Notes under the pieces: model-generated
Seen by the model: the letters and a program-made list of their open reading frames with translations, nothing else
Told to the model about the DNA's origin: nothing
The model's database searches: none
Shown here: positions 37,548-48,669 of the stretch, piece by piece
Numbering within the stretch: position 1 is the stretch's first letter
Layout of the letters: every line of letters starts with the position of its first letter
Made by a program: the position numbers and the translations under genes
NCBI GenBank assembly: GCA_051294375.1
Contig: JBJCIZ010000239.1
Location: 4,196,402 to 4,260,401 of the forward strand
From: Paraspadella gotoi
Lineage: Eukaryota > Chaetognatha
DNA length: 64,000 nt
Direction of reading: 5' to 3'

Positions 37548-38240
37548 GCTCTCTCTCATCGTCTCTCATCTCTCTCTCTCTCTCGTCTCTCTCTCTCTCA
37601 GAATAAATCAATCAATCTCTCTGTATTGTTCTTATTAGGAAAATAAATGTTTGACATAGTTCTATCAATCAATCAACATCATCATATTATTTTTTAAGTT
37701 TTGAACTCCTTGGCCTCTTTTTTTATGTGACTCTCTTTGGCCTCTTCCGTTGCTCTTTCAAACGCGACCCCGCTCGGGCGCAGTCCGCGCTTCTCTTTTC
37801 GCCCGGTTTTACGGCCCTCACGTTCGTTTACCCAGCCCTCTCTTCTCTCTCTCTCTCCTTTCTCTCCTCTCATCTTCCGTCGTCTCTCTCTCTCTCTCTT
37901 CTCTCTTCTCTCTCTCCTCTCTCTCATCCCTTTCTTCTCCCTCTCAGCGGGGCAACGAAAAAGTGATCCGATAAGTGAAAAGGTCAGGAGGCGGGTCACG
38001 TGTTACTCACGTTCCGAGTCGCAATCCGGGGGTGTGGAAGGTCAGAGTCCAGGGATCAGGGGATGCACCCAGTCCGGGGGGGTGGGAGGGTCAGAGTCCA
38101 GGGGATCACGACCTTTTCTTCTGAAGGTCACCTACGATTCAACCCAAAACTCAAAGCATTAAATTCACGATACGAAGACCAGTGCGACAATGTGTGACCA
38201 CGTGACAAGCTTGGAGATTTAATCCGACACGAAGGGAAGA
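36641..38240. other. CT/GA-rich stretch without a supported gene
   Basis: Holds CT arrays (36905-36985, 37455-37600, 37830-37930) and a (GA)n array (37240-37305). A tandem duplication at 38026-38108 shares GGTCAGAGTCCAGGG. Frames of 60-140 codons are Ser/Leu- or Arg/Glu-rich repeat translations. No gene is called. Confidence 0.6.
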
Positions 38241-38246
38241 TCAGTA

Positions 38247-38283
38247 GTCGGGCATCTGTAGTCGGACATCTGTAGTCGGGCAT
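38247..38283. repeat. Short tandem repeat, 16-bp unit
   Basis: Three near-identical units of GTAGTCGGGCATCT type directly precede the SINE-like repeat. The related word TAGTCGAGCATTGCAT occurs in block B (6225). Confidence 0.7.
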
Positions 38284-38284
38284 C

Positions 38285-38535
38285 GCAATAAGTTCACATT
38301 GACGATAAGCATGACACCTTCAGTCGTGACTCGGTGGCTCATTGAGTATTATAATCAGCTCATGACCATTAGGCACCGGGATCGATCCCCAATGGTACCT
38401 TCCCTGCGGGAAGCGTGAAGACGGCCGTAAACCGCCTTGAGGGGCTTGGAAAACCTTCAAGACTGGTTCCAAGCCTAGGACCCGATCCTTGGCTGCCAGA
38501 GGGGGTTAAACAAGTTTCGGTAAACACCCTTCAAC
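38285..38535 (-). repeat. tRNA-like SINE candidate, independent copy
   Basis: Shares with 8920-9230 the segments CCTTCAGTCG, CATGACCATTAGG, GGGATCGATCCCCAATGG, GGCCGTAAACCGCCTTG and TGGTTCCAAGCC. This copy carries an extra 12-14 bases (TACCTTCCCTGC) absent from the block C copies. Its location outside the duplicated blocks supports a dispersed element. Confidence 0.5.
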
Positions 38536-38584
38536 CTATTTAGCGCCTTATTCTACGCACAAAGTTTTTAAAAAAATCATCCGT

Positions 38585-38760
38585 CGTACCAATCACAAGG
38601 TTGTCACGCGTCAATCAATAAATCGTTAGGGGCCAATTACAAGTTCGTCACGCATCAATCACAAAATCGCTAGTTTGTCATTTGTCTGGCGTCAATCGAA
38701 AAGTGCCAATCAGTACCTTGACTTGTTTGTCACGCACCAATCAAAAAAATATCCTGTGAA
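38585..38760. repeat. Degenerate minisatellite, GTCACGCATCAATCA units
   Basis: Four imperfect units containing TTGTCACGCRTCAATCA or a variant, about 45-50 bases apart. Confidence 0.55.
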
Positions 38761-38914
38761 AATCACAATCCAATCGTCTAGAAATTGAAGTGAGAGAAAT
38801 CATTTGATTCTGGTTCAGTCAATCAGTCAGTCAGTGATGATGGAAGCTTCGTCCTTCACATCACGGCGATAATTAATTAGAGAACATCGATAAAATCATT
38901 AAGAATATTTCTAC

Positions 38915-39134
38915 GTCTCTCTCTCTCTCCTCTCTCTCTCTCTCTGCTCTCCTCTCTCTCGTCTCCTCTCTCTCTCTCTTCTCTCTTTTCTTTTATTTTC
39001 GCCCTTAATTTCCTTTTTCTTTTCTTAAAAAAAAATCTTTTATTTCGAAATGATTTTCGTTAGAAACGAGAAATTTTCGACGCTTCTTTCTCTCTTTTTA
39101 ATCTTTGTCTGAATTTAGAGAGAGAGGATGAGAG

Positions 39135-39165
<31 letters not shown>

Positions 39166-39445
39166 GGAAGGAGAGAGAGAGAGAGAGAGAGGAGAGGAGA
39201 GAGATAGAGATGAGAGAAGGGGAGAGGAGAGAGAGGAAAAACGAGGAAGAGAAAGAAAGAGATTCTTCGTTTTCGTTCTTTCTGCGATTCAAATTTTTAT
39301 TTTGAAAGCCCGCTAGAGAGAGAGGAAGAGAGAGAGAGAGGAGAGAGAGGAGAGAGAGAGAGAAGAGAAAAGATGAAGAGAGAGTAGAGAAAGAGAGAAA
39401 GAGAGAGAGAGAGAGAGGGAGAGGAGGAGAGAGGAAGAGAGAGAT
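38915..39445. repeat. CT array followed by GA array
   Basis: CT-rich at 38915-38985 and GA-rich at 39117-39215 and 39313-39445, separated by AT-rich DNA. Confidence 0.85.
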
Positions 39446-39658
39446 AAAAAGGGGAAAATGACGTCTTAATGATTTTCTAAGATTTTTTTTTTCCTTTTGA
39501 AAAAAAAATTTAGTTTTTTATTTTTATTTTTTTAGATGAATAAAAATAGAGAATAGAAAAAAAAAGAAAGAAATAAAAGAAACAAAAGAAAATAAAGGAA
39601 AAAGGAAAAAAAATGAAACAAAATGGAAGACAACTTAGAGGATAAAAAGGAAAGAACA

Positions 39659-40031
39659 NNNNNNNNNNNNNNNNNNNNNNNNNNNNNNNNNNNNNNNNNN
39701 NNNNNNNNNNNNNNNNNNNNNNNNNNNNNNNNNNNNNNNNNNNNNNNNNNNNNNNNNNNNNNNNNNNNNNNNNNNNNNNNNNNNNNNNNNNNNNNNNNNN
39801 NNNNNNNNNNNNNNNNNNNNNNNNNNNNNNNNNNNNNNNNNNNNNNNNNNNNNNNNNNNNNNNNNNNNNNNNNNNNNNNNNNNNNNNNNNNNNNNNNNNN
39901 NNNNNNNNNNNNNNNNNNNNNNNNNNNNNNNNNNNNNNNNNNNNNNNNNNNNNNNNNNNNNNNNNNNNNNNNNNNNNNNNNNNNNNNNNNNNNNNNNNNN
40001 NNNNNNNNNNNNNNNNNNNNNNNNNNNNNNN
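39659..40031. other. Assembly gap (373 N)
   Basis: Flanked on both sides by A-rich low-complexity DNA. Confidence 0.99.
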
Positions 40032-40264
40032 AAATTTTTTTTTAGAAAAAAAAATAATAATAATAAAAAAGAAAAGTATAAATAGAGAAGATAAAAAAGA
40101 GAGAAAAAAATAGAAAAGTAAAAATAGAAAAGAAGGGAGAAGAGATTTAGACTTTCAAATCAATTTTTTTTATATACGTGTGAGTGTGTGAGAGAGAGTG
40201 TGAGGAAATGTGAGAGGGTGACAGATGTGCTCTCGTGACACTCGCAAATGTGATTAATTTATTT

Positions 40265-40312
40265 ATCGCTGATGAAGACTCTCCCAAAAACAACAGTCGA
40301 AACATGTCCGAT
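40265..40312 (+). ncRNA. Hammerhead-ribozyme-like motif (Penelope/retrozyme type)
   Basis: CTGATGA (40269-40275) and GAAA (40299-40302) are the two conserved hammerhead boxes. Between them a short stem II pairs GACT with AGTC. After GAAA comes CATGTC, so the palindromic ACATGT would form helix III between two molecules and GTC is the predicted cleavage triplet, with cleavage after C40308. Helix I pairs ATCG (40265-40268) with CGAT (40309-40312). Minimal, probably dimeric hammerheads of this form are known from Penelope-like elements. One extra A lies between CTGATGA and stem II. No reverse transcriptase is seen nearby, so this would be a remnant. Confidence 0.55.
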
Positions 40313-40439
40313 TTTATGTAAACATTAAAATCAAACCAATCGTGGCTGAAGCTTATTAAATCGTTTCGTTTTTTCTTCGAAATGAGAGAAATAACAGGAC
40401 GTCCACAATCAGTGTTACAAATCTTCTACGACAACCTAG

Positions 40440-40680
40440 ATTTCAAAGGCAGTCTGTCCATCAATCCATCCATCGGTCGGTCAGTTAGAAAAAGTCCATT
40501 CGATCCGTCAATGTGTCGGTCGGTAGGTTACTTCGCCTTCCTGTCCGTACAGTTCTTTTTTTTTTGGGTGGATGCGGTCCGTCAATCCGTCCGTCATTTC
40601 GATTATCCGTCCGCGCGGACGAACTTCGAAATGGTCATTGGTCCGCGTTGGTCCATCTCGCACACGCTCGAAAAAAAGTA
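40440..40680. repeat. Degenerate (CCAT/GGTC/GTCC)n tetranucleotide stretch
   Basis: CCATCCATCCATCGGTCGGT and scattered CCGTCCGTC words. Reading frames across it are not supported as coding. Confidence 0.6.
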
Positions 40681-40799
40681 GGGGGGGAAGAAATGACCTC
40701 GCTGAATCTTTTACGTCGTCGTCGTTGTCGTCGTCGTCGTTTTCGTCGTCGTTTTCGTCGTCGTCTTCGACCTCCAAGATTCATGACTCAACATAAAAC

Positions 40800-41370
40800 C
40801 CAGTATTCTTTCTTTTCTTTTCTTCTTTTTCCTTTCTTTTTTTCTTTTTCTTTTCTTTTCTTCTTTTTTCTTTTCTTCTTTTTCTTTTCTTCTTTTTCTT
40901 TTCTTTTCTCTTTTTCTTTTCTTTTCTTATTTTTCTTTTCTTTTCCTCTTTTTCTTTTCTTTTCTTTTTTTTTCTTTTCTTCTTTTTTTCTTCTTTTTTT
41001 TCTTTTCTATTTTTCTTTTCTTATTTTTTTTTCTTCTTTTTCTTTTCTTTTCTATTTTTTTTCTTTTTTTCTTTTTTTTTCTTATCTTCTTTTTCTTTTC
41101 TTTTCTCTTTTTCTTCTCTTTTTTCTTCCTCTTTCCTTTATTCTTTTCTTTTTTTTTCTCTTTTTCTCTTCTTCTCTCTTTTTCTTTTCTTTTCTCTTTT
41201 TCTCTTCTCTACTTTTTTTCTTTTCTCTTTTTAAACTTTTTTCCATCTTTTCATAACTATTTTCTCCTTCCTATTATTCCTTTTTCTTCTCTTTACATAC
41301 TCTCTAACTTACCTCTCTCGCCTCTTCTTTCTTTTTCCTCTCTTTCCATTCTCTTTCTTTTCTCATCCAT
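40800..41370. repeat. 570-bp polypyrimidine tract
   Basis: Nearly uninterrupted T/C with TTTTCTTTTCTTC-type units, translating to Phe/Leu/Ser only. A short polypurine tail (41381-41415) follows. A second C/T tract of CCTTCCTTCC type covers 41660-41820. Confidence 0.95.
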
Positions 41371-41901
41371 CTTTTAAATAAAAGAAAAAAGAGAGAAAAG
41401 GAGAAAGAAAAAAAATGAATCAAATGGTTAATCGTCGTCATTTTCTTCTTCATTTCACACATTTTTCATTCCACGCTATCTTCGTCGTCGTCGTCGTCGT
41501 CGTTATTGTCGTCCTCTTCGTCGTCGTCCCCTTGCTCGTTGTCGTCGTTCGTCTTCATTGTTGTTGTTCCTGTAATCGTTGTTTTTTTTTAGGATTTCAC
41601 AAACTTCTCCTTATATTTTTAATTCATTTTTAAATTCATCATTTTCTGTTTTCTTTCTAGTATTTTAGGTCTACTTCCTTCCTTCTTCCTTCCTCCCTTT
41701 TTCCTCCCTTCCTCCCCTCCTTCCTCCCTTTCTTCCCCCCTTCCTTTCCTCCTTCCTCTCTTCCTCCCCTACTTCCTCCCTTCCTTCCTCCCTTTCTTCC
41801 TCTTCTCTTTTCTCTTCTTGTCATCGAAGGAATTTTAATGTTGTCCGCGCGTGTCGATCGTGAACGGTAAGTTTTCCTTCTGACCCAAAGAGAGAGGTCA
41901 A

Positions 41902-42022
<121 letters not shown>

Positions 42023-42100
42023 ACTAGAAAGACAGACAACCTACTGACAGCGGCTCATAAATGAAACCTTACCAAAAGAAAAAAGATTATGAAACATTTC

Positions 42101-42350
42101 TGGCACTCTTTTTCGAAATTCCCCATTAATCACTGAATTTTGGTTTTGATACAAATACTTTTTCAAATCCCTAAGCTTAATCTTTATTACTTAACTTAAT
42201 TCTACTCCATAACCTTAATCCTTAATCCTTAACCAAAATCCATAAACATATCCACTAATCCTAAACCTTTATCCTAACCCTTAACTTAATCATAAAACTT
42301 ACTTAATTATGAATTTAAGCCAAAAGGGGGCGCTTTTGAAAAATATGGCA
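42101..42350. mobile_element. MITE-like element with TTAGG-like interior
   Basis: Left end TGGCACTCTTTTTCGAAATT then CCCCATT. The reverse complement of the right end is TGCCATATTTTTCAAAAGCG then CCCCCTTTT. The interior is a CCTTAATCC/ACCCTTAAC degenerate tract. About 250 bp with no coding capacity. Confidence 0.6.
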
Positions 42351-42408
42351 ACAATTCTTAACTTTTTCAGAGTGAAACTCCTTCAGTAAGAAAAACACAG
42401 AATATGGT

Positions 42409-42863
42409 NNNNNNNNNNNNNNNNNNNNNNNNNNNNNNNNNNNNNNNNNNNNNNNNNNNNNNNNNNNNNNNNNNNNNNNNNNNNNNNNNNNNNNNNNNNN
42501 NNNNNNNNNNNNNNNNNNNNNNNNNNNNNNNNNNNNNNNNNNNNNNNNNNNNNNNNNNNNNNNNNNNNNNNNNNNNNNNNNNNNNNNNNNNNNNNNNNNN
42601 NNNNNNNNNNNNNNNNNNNNNNNNNNNNNNNNNNNNNNNNNNNNNNNNNNNNNNNNNNNNNNNNNNNNNNNNNNNNNNNNNNNNNNNNNNNNNNNNNNNN
42701 NNNNNNNNNNNNNNNNNNNNNNNNNNNNNNNNNNNNNNNNNNNNNNNNNNNNNNNNNNNNNNNNNNNNNNNNNNNNNNNNNNNNNNNNNNNNNNNNNNNN
42801 NNNNNNNNNNNNNNNNNNNNNNNNNNNNNNNNNNNNNNNNNNNNNNNNNNNNNNNNNNNNNNN
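42409..42863. other. Assembly gap (455 N)
   Basis: Unresolved sequence between a MITE-like element and AT-rich DNA. Confidence 0.99.
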
Positions 42864-43151
42864 CTCTTCCCTTATTTATCCCTTTCTCATCCACAAAGAA
42901 ATTAGTTTTCCCTACACAAGAAGCAACTTTGTCTTTTTTAAATTTTTCGTCAGAAATTTTAATCTTTTTTAAAAAAGGATTAATAAACTAATATTTTTAA
43001 AAGGTGATTAGGGTTTAAGTATTTTTTGTTTTGTTTTTTTATTTAATAACCAATAACTAATATTTTTTTATCACGCATTAGCAATGTGATCGCACTGTGT
43101 TTACATTAAAAAAGGTCAACAAAAGGAAGACATCACATCGAATTCTCTTTC

Positions 43152-43385
43152 NNNNNNNNNNNNNNNNNNNNNNNNNNNNNNNNNNNNNNNNNNNNNNNNN
43201 NNNNNNNNNNNNNNNNNNNNNNNNNNNNNNNNNNNNNNNNNNNNNNNNNNNNNNNNNNNNNNNNNNNNNNNNNNNNNNNNNNNNNNNNNNNNNNNNNNNN
43301 NNNNNNNNNNNNNNNNNNNNNNNNNNNNNNNNNNNNNNNNNNNNNNNNNNNNNNNNNNNNNNNNNNNNNNNNNNNNNNNNNNNNN
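43152..43385. other. Assembly gap (234 N)
   Basis: Right flank is a CCTCCTCCTCTTCC tract, so the gap probably hides a pyrimidine repeat. Confidence 0.99.
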
Positions 43386-43474
43386 CCTTTTCCTCCTCCT
43401 CCTCTTCCTCCCCCTCCATATATCTTCAAGATAACTTCGCGTGAAATTGGCTGAAAAAAAAAAGGTTATTGTTA

Positions 43475-43525
43475 GGGTAAACAAGTTTGAGCAAACAATG
43501 TCGGATCTGCCCACGATAATTAAGC
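43475..43525. repeat. Dispersed short repeat (CAAGTTTGAGCAAACAATGTC)
   Basis: CAAGTTTGAG then CAAACAATGTCGGATC and ACGATAATTAA. It recurs at 61128-61175, and a diverged form (CAAGTTTGAGCAAACAATTT) is in block B at 5597, 11540 and, inverted, near 20940. A small shared motif of unknown origin. Confidence 0.5.
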
Positions 43526-43539
43526 GGTAATAAGCTAAA

Positions 43540-43540
43540 C

Positions 43541-43572
<32 letters not shown>

Positions 43573-43840
43573 ACTATAGTAGAAATAATTACAAATAAAG
43601 TACAAATATTTTTTTATTTTTTCAACTTGCATCATTCTTTCAACTTGCATCATTTTTTTAACTTGCATCATTCTTTTAACTCGCATCCTTTTTTCAACTT
43701 GCATCATTTTTTCAACTTTCATCATTTTTTCAACTCGCATCTTTTTTTCAACTTGTATCTTTTTTTAACTTGCATCATTTATTAATTAATTAATTTATTA
43801 ATTACTTAATTAAATAATTAATTAATTAATTAATTAAAAC
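43540..43840. repeat. (AAAT)n, 18-bp minisatellite and (TTAAT)n
   Basis: AAAT units at 43540-43572. Then about nine copies of an 18-19-base unit TCAACTTGCATCATTTTT at 43618-43780. Then TTAATTAATTAA-rich DNA to 43840. The 18-base unit translates to a repeating MMQVEK peptide on the minus strand, a repeat artefact. A similar short run lies at 62785-62835. Confidence 0.8.
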
Positions 43841-43889
43841 ATTCATGAGCAAGCATAAATAATAAAAATTCAAGTTGTCTTGACTTTAG

Positions 43890-44040
43890 TTTTTTCCATG
43901 CAAACTCATTTCCACCCCTCGATTCCATCGAAACTTTATATCCTGCTCATGCTCAATAACACACTTTTTTACTCACACTCAAAATTTCAACCCATTCTAT
44001 CCATCCAATTATGAATAAATCGATTAATTATATATTAAAA
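43890..44040. repeat. Dispersed repeat following the minisatellite (copy 1)
   Basis: Shares CTCATTTCCAC, CGATTCCATCGAAACTTTAT, a TCACACTCAAA-type segment and CTATCCATCC with 45410-45590 (partial) and 62940-63125. At 62.8-63.1 kb the same minisatellite-then-repeat order is seen, so the pair is one composite repeat family. Confidence 0.5.
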
Positions 44041-44081
44041 TTATTAAGGAGATTCAAATAAAAATGACTTATGTTTTTCAG

Positions 44082-44125
44082 ACAGACAGACAGACGGACG
44101 GACGGACAGACGGACGGACGGACAT
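44082..44125. repeat. (GACA)n/(GACG)n microsatellite
   Basis: CAGACAGACAGACGGACGGA and further GACGGACG units. A similar array at 49009-49047 runs into a gap. Confidence 0.9.
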
Positions 44126-45400
44126 CGTTTTTTTCACGTCGAGACCCGCACGACGGCGCCATCGTGTGGAAAAAGGCTGAAGTCGGATAACTGATTTTTC
44201 TTCTCTCAGTACGACTCAGTGCTTAAGTGACTACGTCATCTCCCTTTTCTTGTCTGACTCGGCCTTTTGGTTCGTCTCTTTCCTATCTTTTTCTCTCCTT
44301 TTTTTTCTTATTTCACTTTAATATTTTAATTTTTTCTATTTTTTCTTCCTTCTAATTTGGCTATTCTTTTACACCCTTACTATCAAGCTTTCCTTTGCTC
44401 ATTCTCCGTACTGGCACCTACTTTTCGTCTTCGTTAATTGCATCTTATGGTGCTCTTCTCTCCTCTTTTCTCCCCTAGAGAGTCTTCTTTCTCATCTCTC
44501 TATCTCCTTCCCTTCTCTTAATATCTCATCTGTTACTTCCTCTTATGTGCTATATATTTGTTTCTCCGCATTTGCTTCTATTCCACTCCTTAACAAATCA
44601 CATTACCTCCCATTTCACTATCTTTATATTCTTCTCTCTTTTCAATAACTTTACAAACGATCATAAATTTCTTAATAATTCTTTTAATAAATAACCTAAG
44701 TTCTTTATCCTGCCCTCTTCCAATAAATTCAACTTTTTCTCTTAATCCAACATTCAAATATTCTTTTCAATTATCATACACAATAGTCACCTTTCCCTTA
44801 ATATGGTCTAACTTCTTTCCTTCCCACTCATTTCCGTCTTCACCACCTCTCATCTCCTCTTTCCCAGCCTTCATAACGTGTTTTGAACTTTATATCTTTT
44901 CAGCTTTAAGCGCAATCACTAATCTGTACAAGGTTCTTCCATCTATCATCTTCTACCTAACTAAAATTAAGACTCATCTAGATTAAAAACCCAAGTAATC
45001 AAAGATTGTGAGCACGAAATTTTTGTGGATAACTACAAAATGAAAGTAGGTCAATAACAATAAACCAATATACTTCTCAAATTACACTTGTGTTAAATGA
45101 GTCAATATATTGAATGCCAGGAACTATTCATCTTTTTTTTCAAATATCGCAACTCCCTAAATTTTTCTTGTTATTTCCACTGTTCTTTTTTGTAATCACA
45201 TCAAACTCACTTGCACACTCATTTTTTTTTAAAAAACTGATATACTTAATTTATTAATTTATTAAATTAAAAATTAATATTTCATAAATTAATTATTTAA
45301 ACATCCTCTTTCTTGCCTCATACACCCTTCCCGCTCTCCCGACGTTCAAGTCGCCCACCCTAATAAAAAAGATCCATGAAAAATTTCATTTCGGAAGTGT
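44126..45400. other. Pyrimidine- and AT-rich stretch, nothing recognised
   Basis: No supported coding frame, RNA gene or long repeat. Scattered C/T-rich segments only. Confidence 0.6.
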
Positions 45401-45590
45401 TTTGACCTATTGGGTGTTTTTTTTTTTTCCATGTAAAATCACTCATTTCCCCCCAACTACAGAAGACCCACCCCCTATCGATTCCATCGGAAAACTTTAT
45501 AAATATTCCTAGTGCTCGATTAAAAGCTCACTATAACCAATTAACCAACTTTTTTTTTTGTTTTTGTTACTACTCACATTCCTCTCTCAC

Positions 45591-45781
45591 CCGTCCGTTC
45601 TGTTGGCTCGTGGGGCGCTTGTCCGTGTAGAGGATCTTGACAGACCCCCTTTCCACGATCCTGTAAGAAACTTCCGGGTCGGACCCACGACGTGAGATCC
45701 TTGGGGAAGATACCGAGATGCTCCCTCGATTGTCGAGACCGGTGTCCCTTGGCCGCTTTTGGACCAGGACCGGGTCGGTCC
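45591..45781 (-). CDS. Candidate internal coding exon, unrecognised protein
   Basis: A GC-rich 191-bp island in AT-rich DNA. On the minus strand it is preceded by a long pyrimidine tract and AG acceptor (the C-run at 45784-45808), is open for 63 codons, and ends at a good donor, CGG|GTGAGA (45590-45585). The peptide includes GSISVSSPRISRRGSDPEVS and ends VKILYTDKRPTSQQNGR. Acceptor, open phase-consistent frame, donor and base composition together look like a real exon. The family is not recognised and no partner exon was found in the window. Confidence 0.45.
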
Positions 45782-45809
45782 CTGGGGGGGGGCGGCGGGG
45801 GGGGAGAAA

Positions 45810-47230
45810 GGGAGTTGATGTGATTGATTGAATTGAATGATTGATTTATGAATTTATTAATTTATTCATCTTTATTTATTTATTTGTTAAATTGAAGAAT
45901 TGATTGCTTGTTAGATTGAGTCCTCCATGAAATTAGAATCAGTAGAAAATGTAAAAATTTGATATGGTTCGATTGGTTAATTCTTAGTTGCATTTATGGA
46001 CTATTCTATTTTACTCTACATTGATTTATTTTTTTGCCAATAACTTGATCTGATTATTTTTTACTAATTACATTGGATTGATCCTCCTATGATTGAAGAC
46101 CGATCTTCTTTTCACATTGTTCGATTGAATTGAATGATCGATTAATATTGCTATTAAATACGTCCTAATTCAAGAAATTCAGCCCCATTGAAAATTGAAT
46201 TCACTACACATAAAAAATCCGACCAATAAACCCTAAACCCTATAAACCACAAACACCATAACCACAACCCTCAGGAATACCACCGATAAGCCTCACCGCG
46301 TTGAGTGATGGCTGATATAACCGAAATGTGACTTGAGAGTACACACTTAACATATTAATGGAGACAGTGAATCCGGGTACCAGTGAGACGCGCTGATTTA
46401 TCTTTTTTTGTTAGCTCTTTTGTAGCAATCCCAATAATAATATAACTCGTGCAATTCCCTCTCGCTACTGTTTTTAATTTGACTCAGGGTGGAACCAGCA
46501 CCGTCGAGAACGAAGGGAGTTAGGTTGTAAGATAAGAGATGAGAGAAGTTGAAGGAGCGACTTGAATCATACCCACGAGGAGAATGCATCGTCGCGATTG
46601 CATGGGTTGAAGCAGGACAGGAGAGTGGTGGAACAGGATTTAATTGATGGAGTTGATATAACGGGTTCGATGGAGTTCTATGGAAATGAGGAGTGATAAA
46701 ATGATAGGGAAGAAAACGAGAATGAAAGAATGATGGAAAGATGATGGTATGAAATGTTCAAAGATATCCGAGGATGAAGATATTTAAATTTTTAATTTAA
46801 ATGAAAAAATTTGGAAATAGATTAGAGGATTCGTCATGATTAAATTTAGCCCAGTGGTTCAATAAGTTTCACAGAAGGTATCGAATCAAACATGAGCATT
46901 CGAAGTCAGTTTTTGAAACTCGCAGAGTGTGGGACACAAGTTGGCAAATCGCATCACTTCAATACATCATTCCAAGACGGACGAGCGTAGCCAACTTGTG
47001 TTTTCTCGGCTCTTGTGGCCGCTTTAATACTTGGGCGTGTCCTCATTTTGTTGTCATAGTTTTATTTTTCTTGTGTTGCGTCTTTTAGATCTATATAGGG
47101 CGAAGAGGTTCCTAAGTTCCGCGGACAATATTTTCCAAAAATAGAAATATAAAACGTTTTCTATTATGTTTATGTATGTTTCTCGTAAATTTTTGTTTTT
47201 TATATTATATCATATAATATTATAGTAGAC
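45810..47230. other. AT-rich stretch, nothing recognised
   Basis: Contains short ATTTATT runs (45840-45900) and a few AACCCTAAACCC words at 46230-46245. No supported gene. Confidence 0.5.
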
Positions 47231-48379
47231 TACACACCCCCCACCTTCATTTTGGGGCAAAAATAAATAAAAAAAAAAAAAGGGTGACGATTGCGGAGCA
47301 TTACAGAATGGAGGAAAGGATCAGAGGCGAGAAACGAATGATAACGCAAATAATCAAAAAAGAAAACAAAGATGGCAAACAAGTAACGAAACTGGGAGCC
47401 GCAAAGCAAAAAAAAAACCAGAGAATATACATATAACCGTTTGAAAGGTAGAAAAAATGGAAGATGATTTAAGCCTGTGTTGCAACACAGTTCAGTAGGT
47501 ATTATATAACTGTTTGTGTAATTTTTATTATAGCATAAAATTATTTTTCTTGCCAAATTGTTTCTAATCCTCCTTTTCCCTCCCTTTGCCTCCTGATAAC
47601 GAATAATTGAGACAGTGAAACATTTTCCAATTATATATCATTATATTTTTAATATATAATTGACAGTTTATAATGTGACAGACTGACAGACCGACCGAAA
47701 AGCGTTTTATTGAGGTCGCGTCTCAAACGCGACTGTGAAAAGAAAGAAGGAAACATATTTCTTCTATTTTCCTTTTTGTTCTTGGCTTCCGTTAAATTCT
47801 TTGAACTTGAATATTGTGGAAGAAGAAGGAGGAAGAGAAAGGAGGAGGAGGAAGGGAGGGGAGGGAGGAAAATATTGGAAAGTATGGACACGGGGTTAAG
47901 TTGTTGTTTTGTATAAGGGTTCCGCGCAGGAGTTGGTTCACTGCGCGATAGGAAGTGGATCTAATATCGAAACCCGCAACGCCGGAATATATTCGTTTTA
48001 AAATATTTCTATTTTATTTTTTCTTTTGAAATTAAGAACAAAATGTATAATCACACAATGTATAATTCAGAAGTAAATGCGATCGATGAATCGAGGTAAT
48101 GATAAATATTTCATATTTAAATCATATAAATCAAAAATAAATAAATAATAACAAATCACAAAACATTCATTCAATCAATACAACTACTTACTTCAATTCG
48201 TTGTAAGACAAGATTCTCTCACATCTCGAGAGGAATAGTTGAGTAATCAGTAGTAAAAACACTACATAACCAATTATATTAAAAAAGACAATACCCTTTT
48301 AACCACAAAAGACCGACATATTTAGGGGTGGGACCCGAGGACCCAACAAAGATGAAAAAATTATTATAGAAGTCGGGGA
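47231..48379. other. Mixed stretch, nothing recognised
   Basis: AT-rich with a purine tract (47820-47880) and a 7-bp inverted repeat CGCGCAG/CTGCGCG at about 47925-47950. Short frames lack support. Confidence 0.5.
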
Positions 48380-48404
48380 NNNNNNNNNNNNNNNNNNNNN
48401 NNNN
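48380..48404. other. Assembly gap of exactly 25 N
   Basis: Flanked by AGTCGGGGA and GAGTCGGAA, which are similar to each other and could represent an overlap that was not merged. Confidence 0.99.
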
Positions 48405-48635
48405 GAGTCGGAATCTGCTGATAAGCAGACCCGACTAAAAACAAGAACTGGTCGGTTAAAATTGTATGTGCTTACATAATGAGATGAAGTGACTACATGA
48501 GTATGAAACATTTTTACAAGCAGCATCTATTGGTCTACTACTTGTCTGTTAAATTTTAGGTAAAACCATTAAATATTAAACAAAATATGCCACATTTATT
48601 TTAGGATGACGTCACCGTAGTTATTTCCCTCTCTC

Positions 48636-48669
<34 letters not shown>

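Noticed and set aside
46230-46270. True telomeric repeat (CCCTAAA)
   Set aside because: Only two AACCCTAAACCC-like words, then unrelated sequence; no tandem array.
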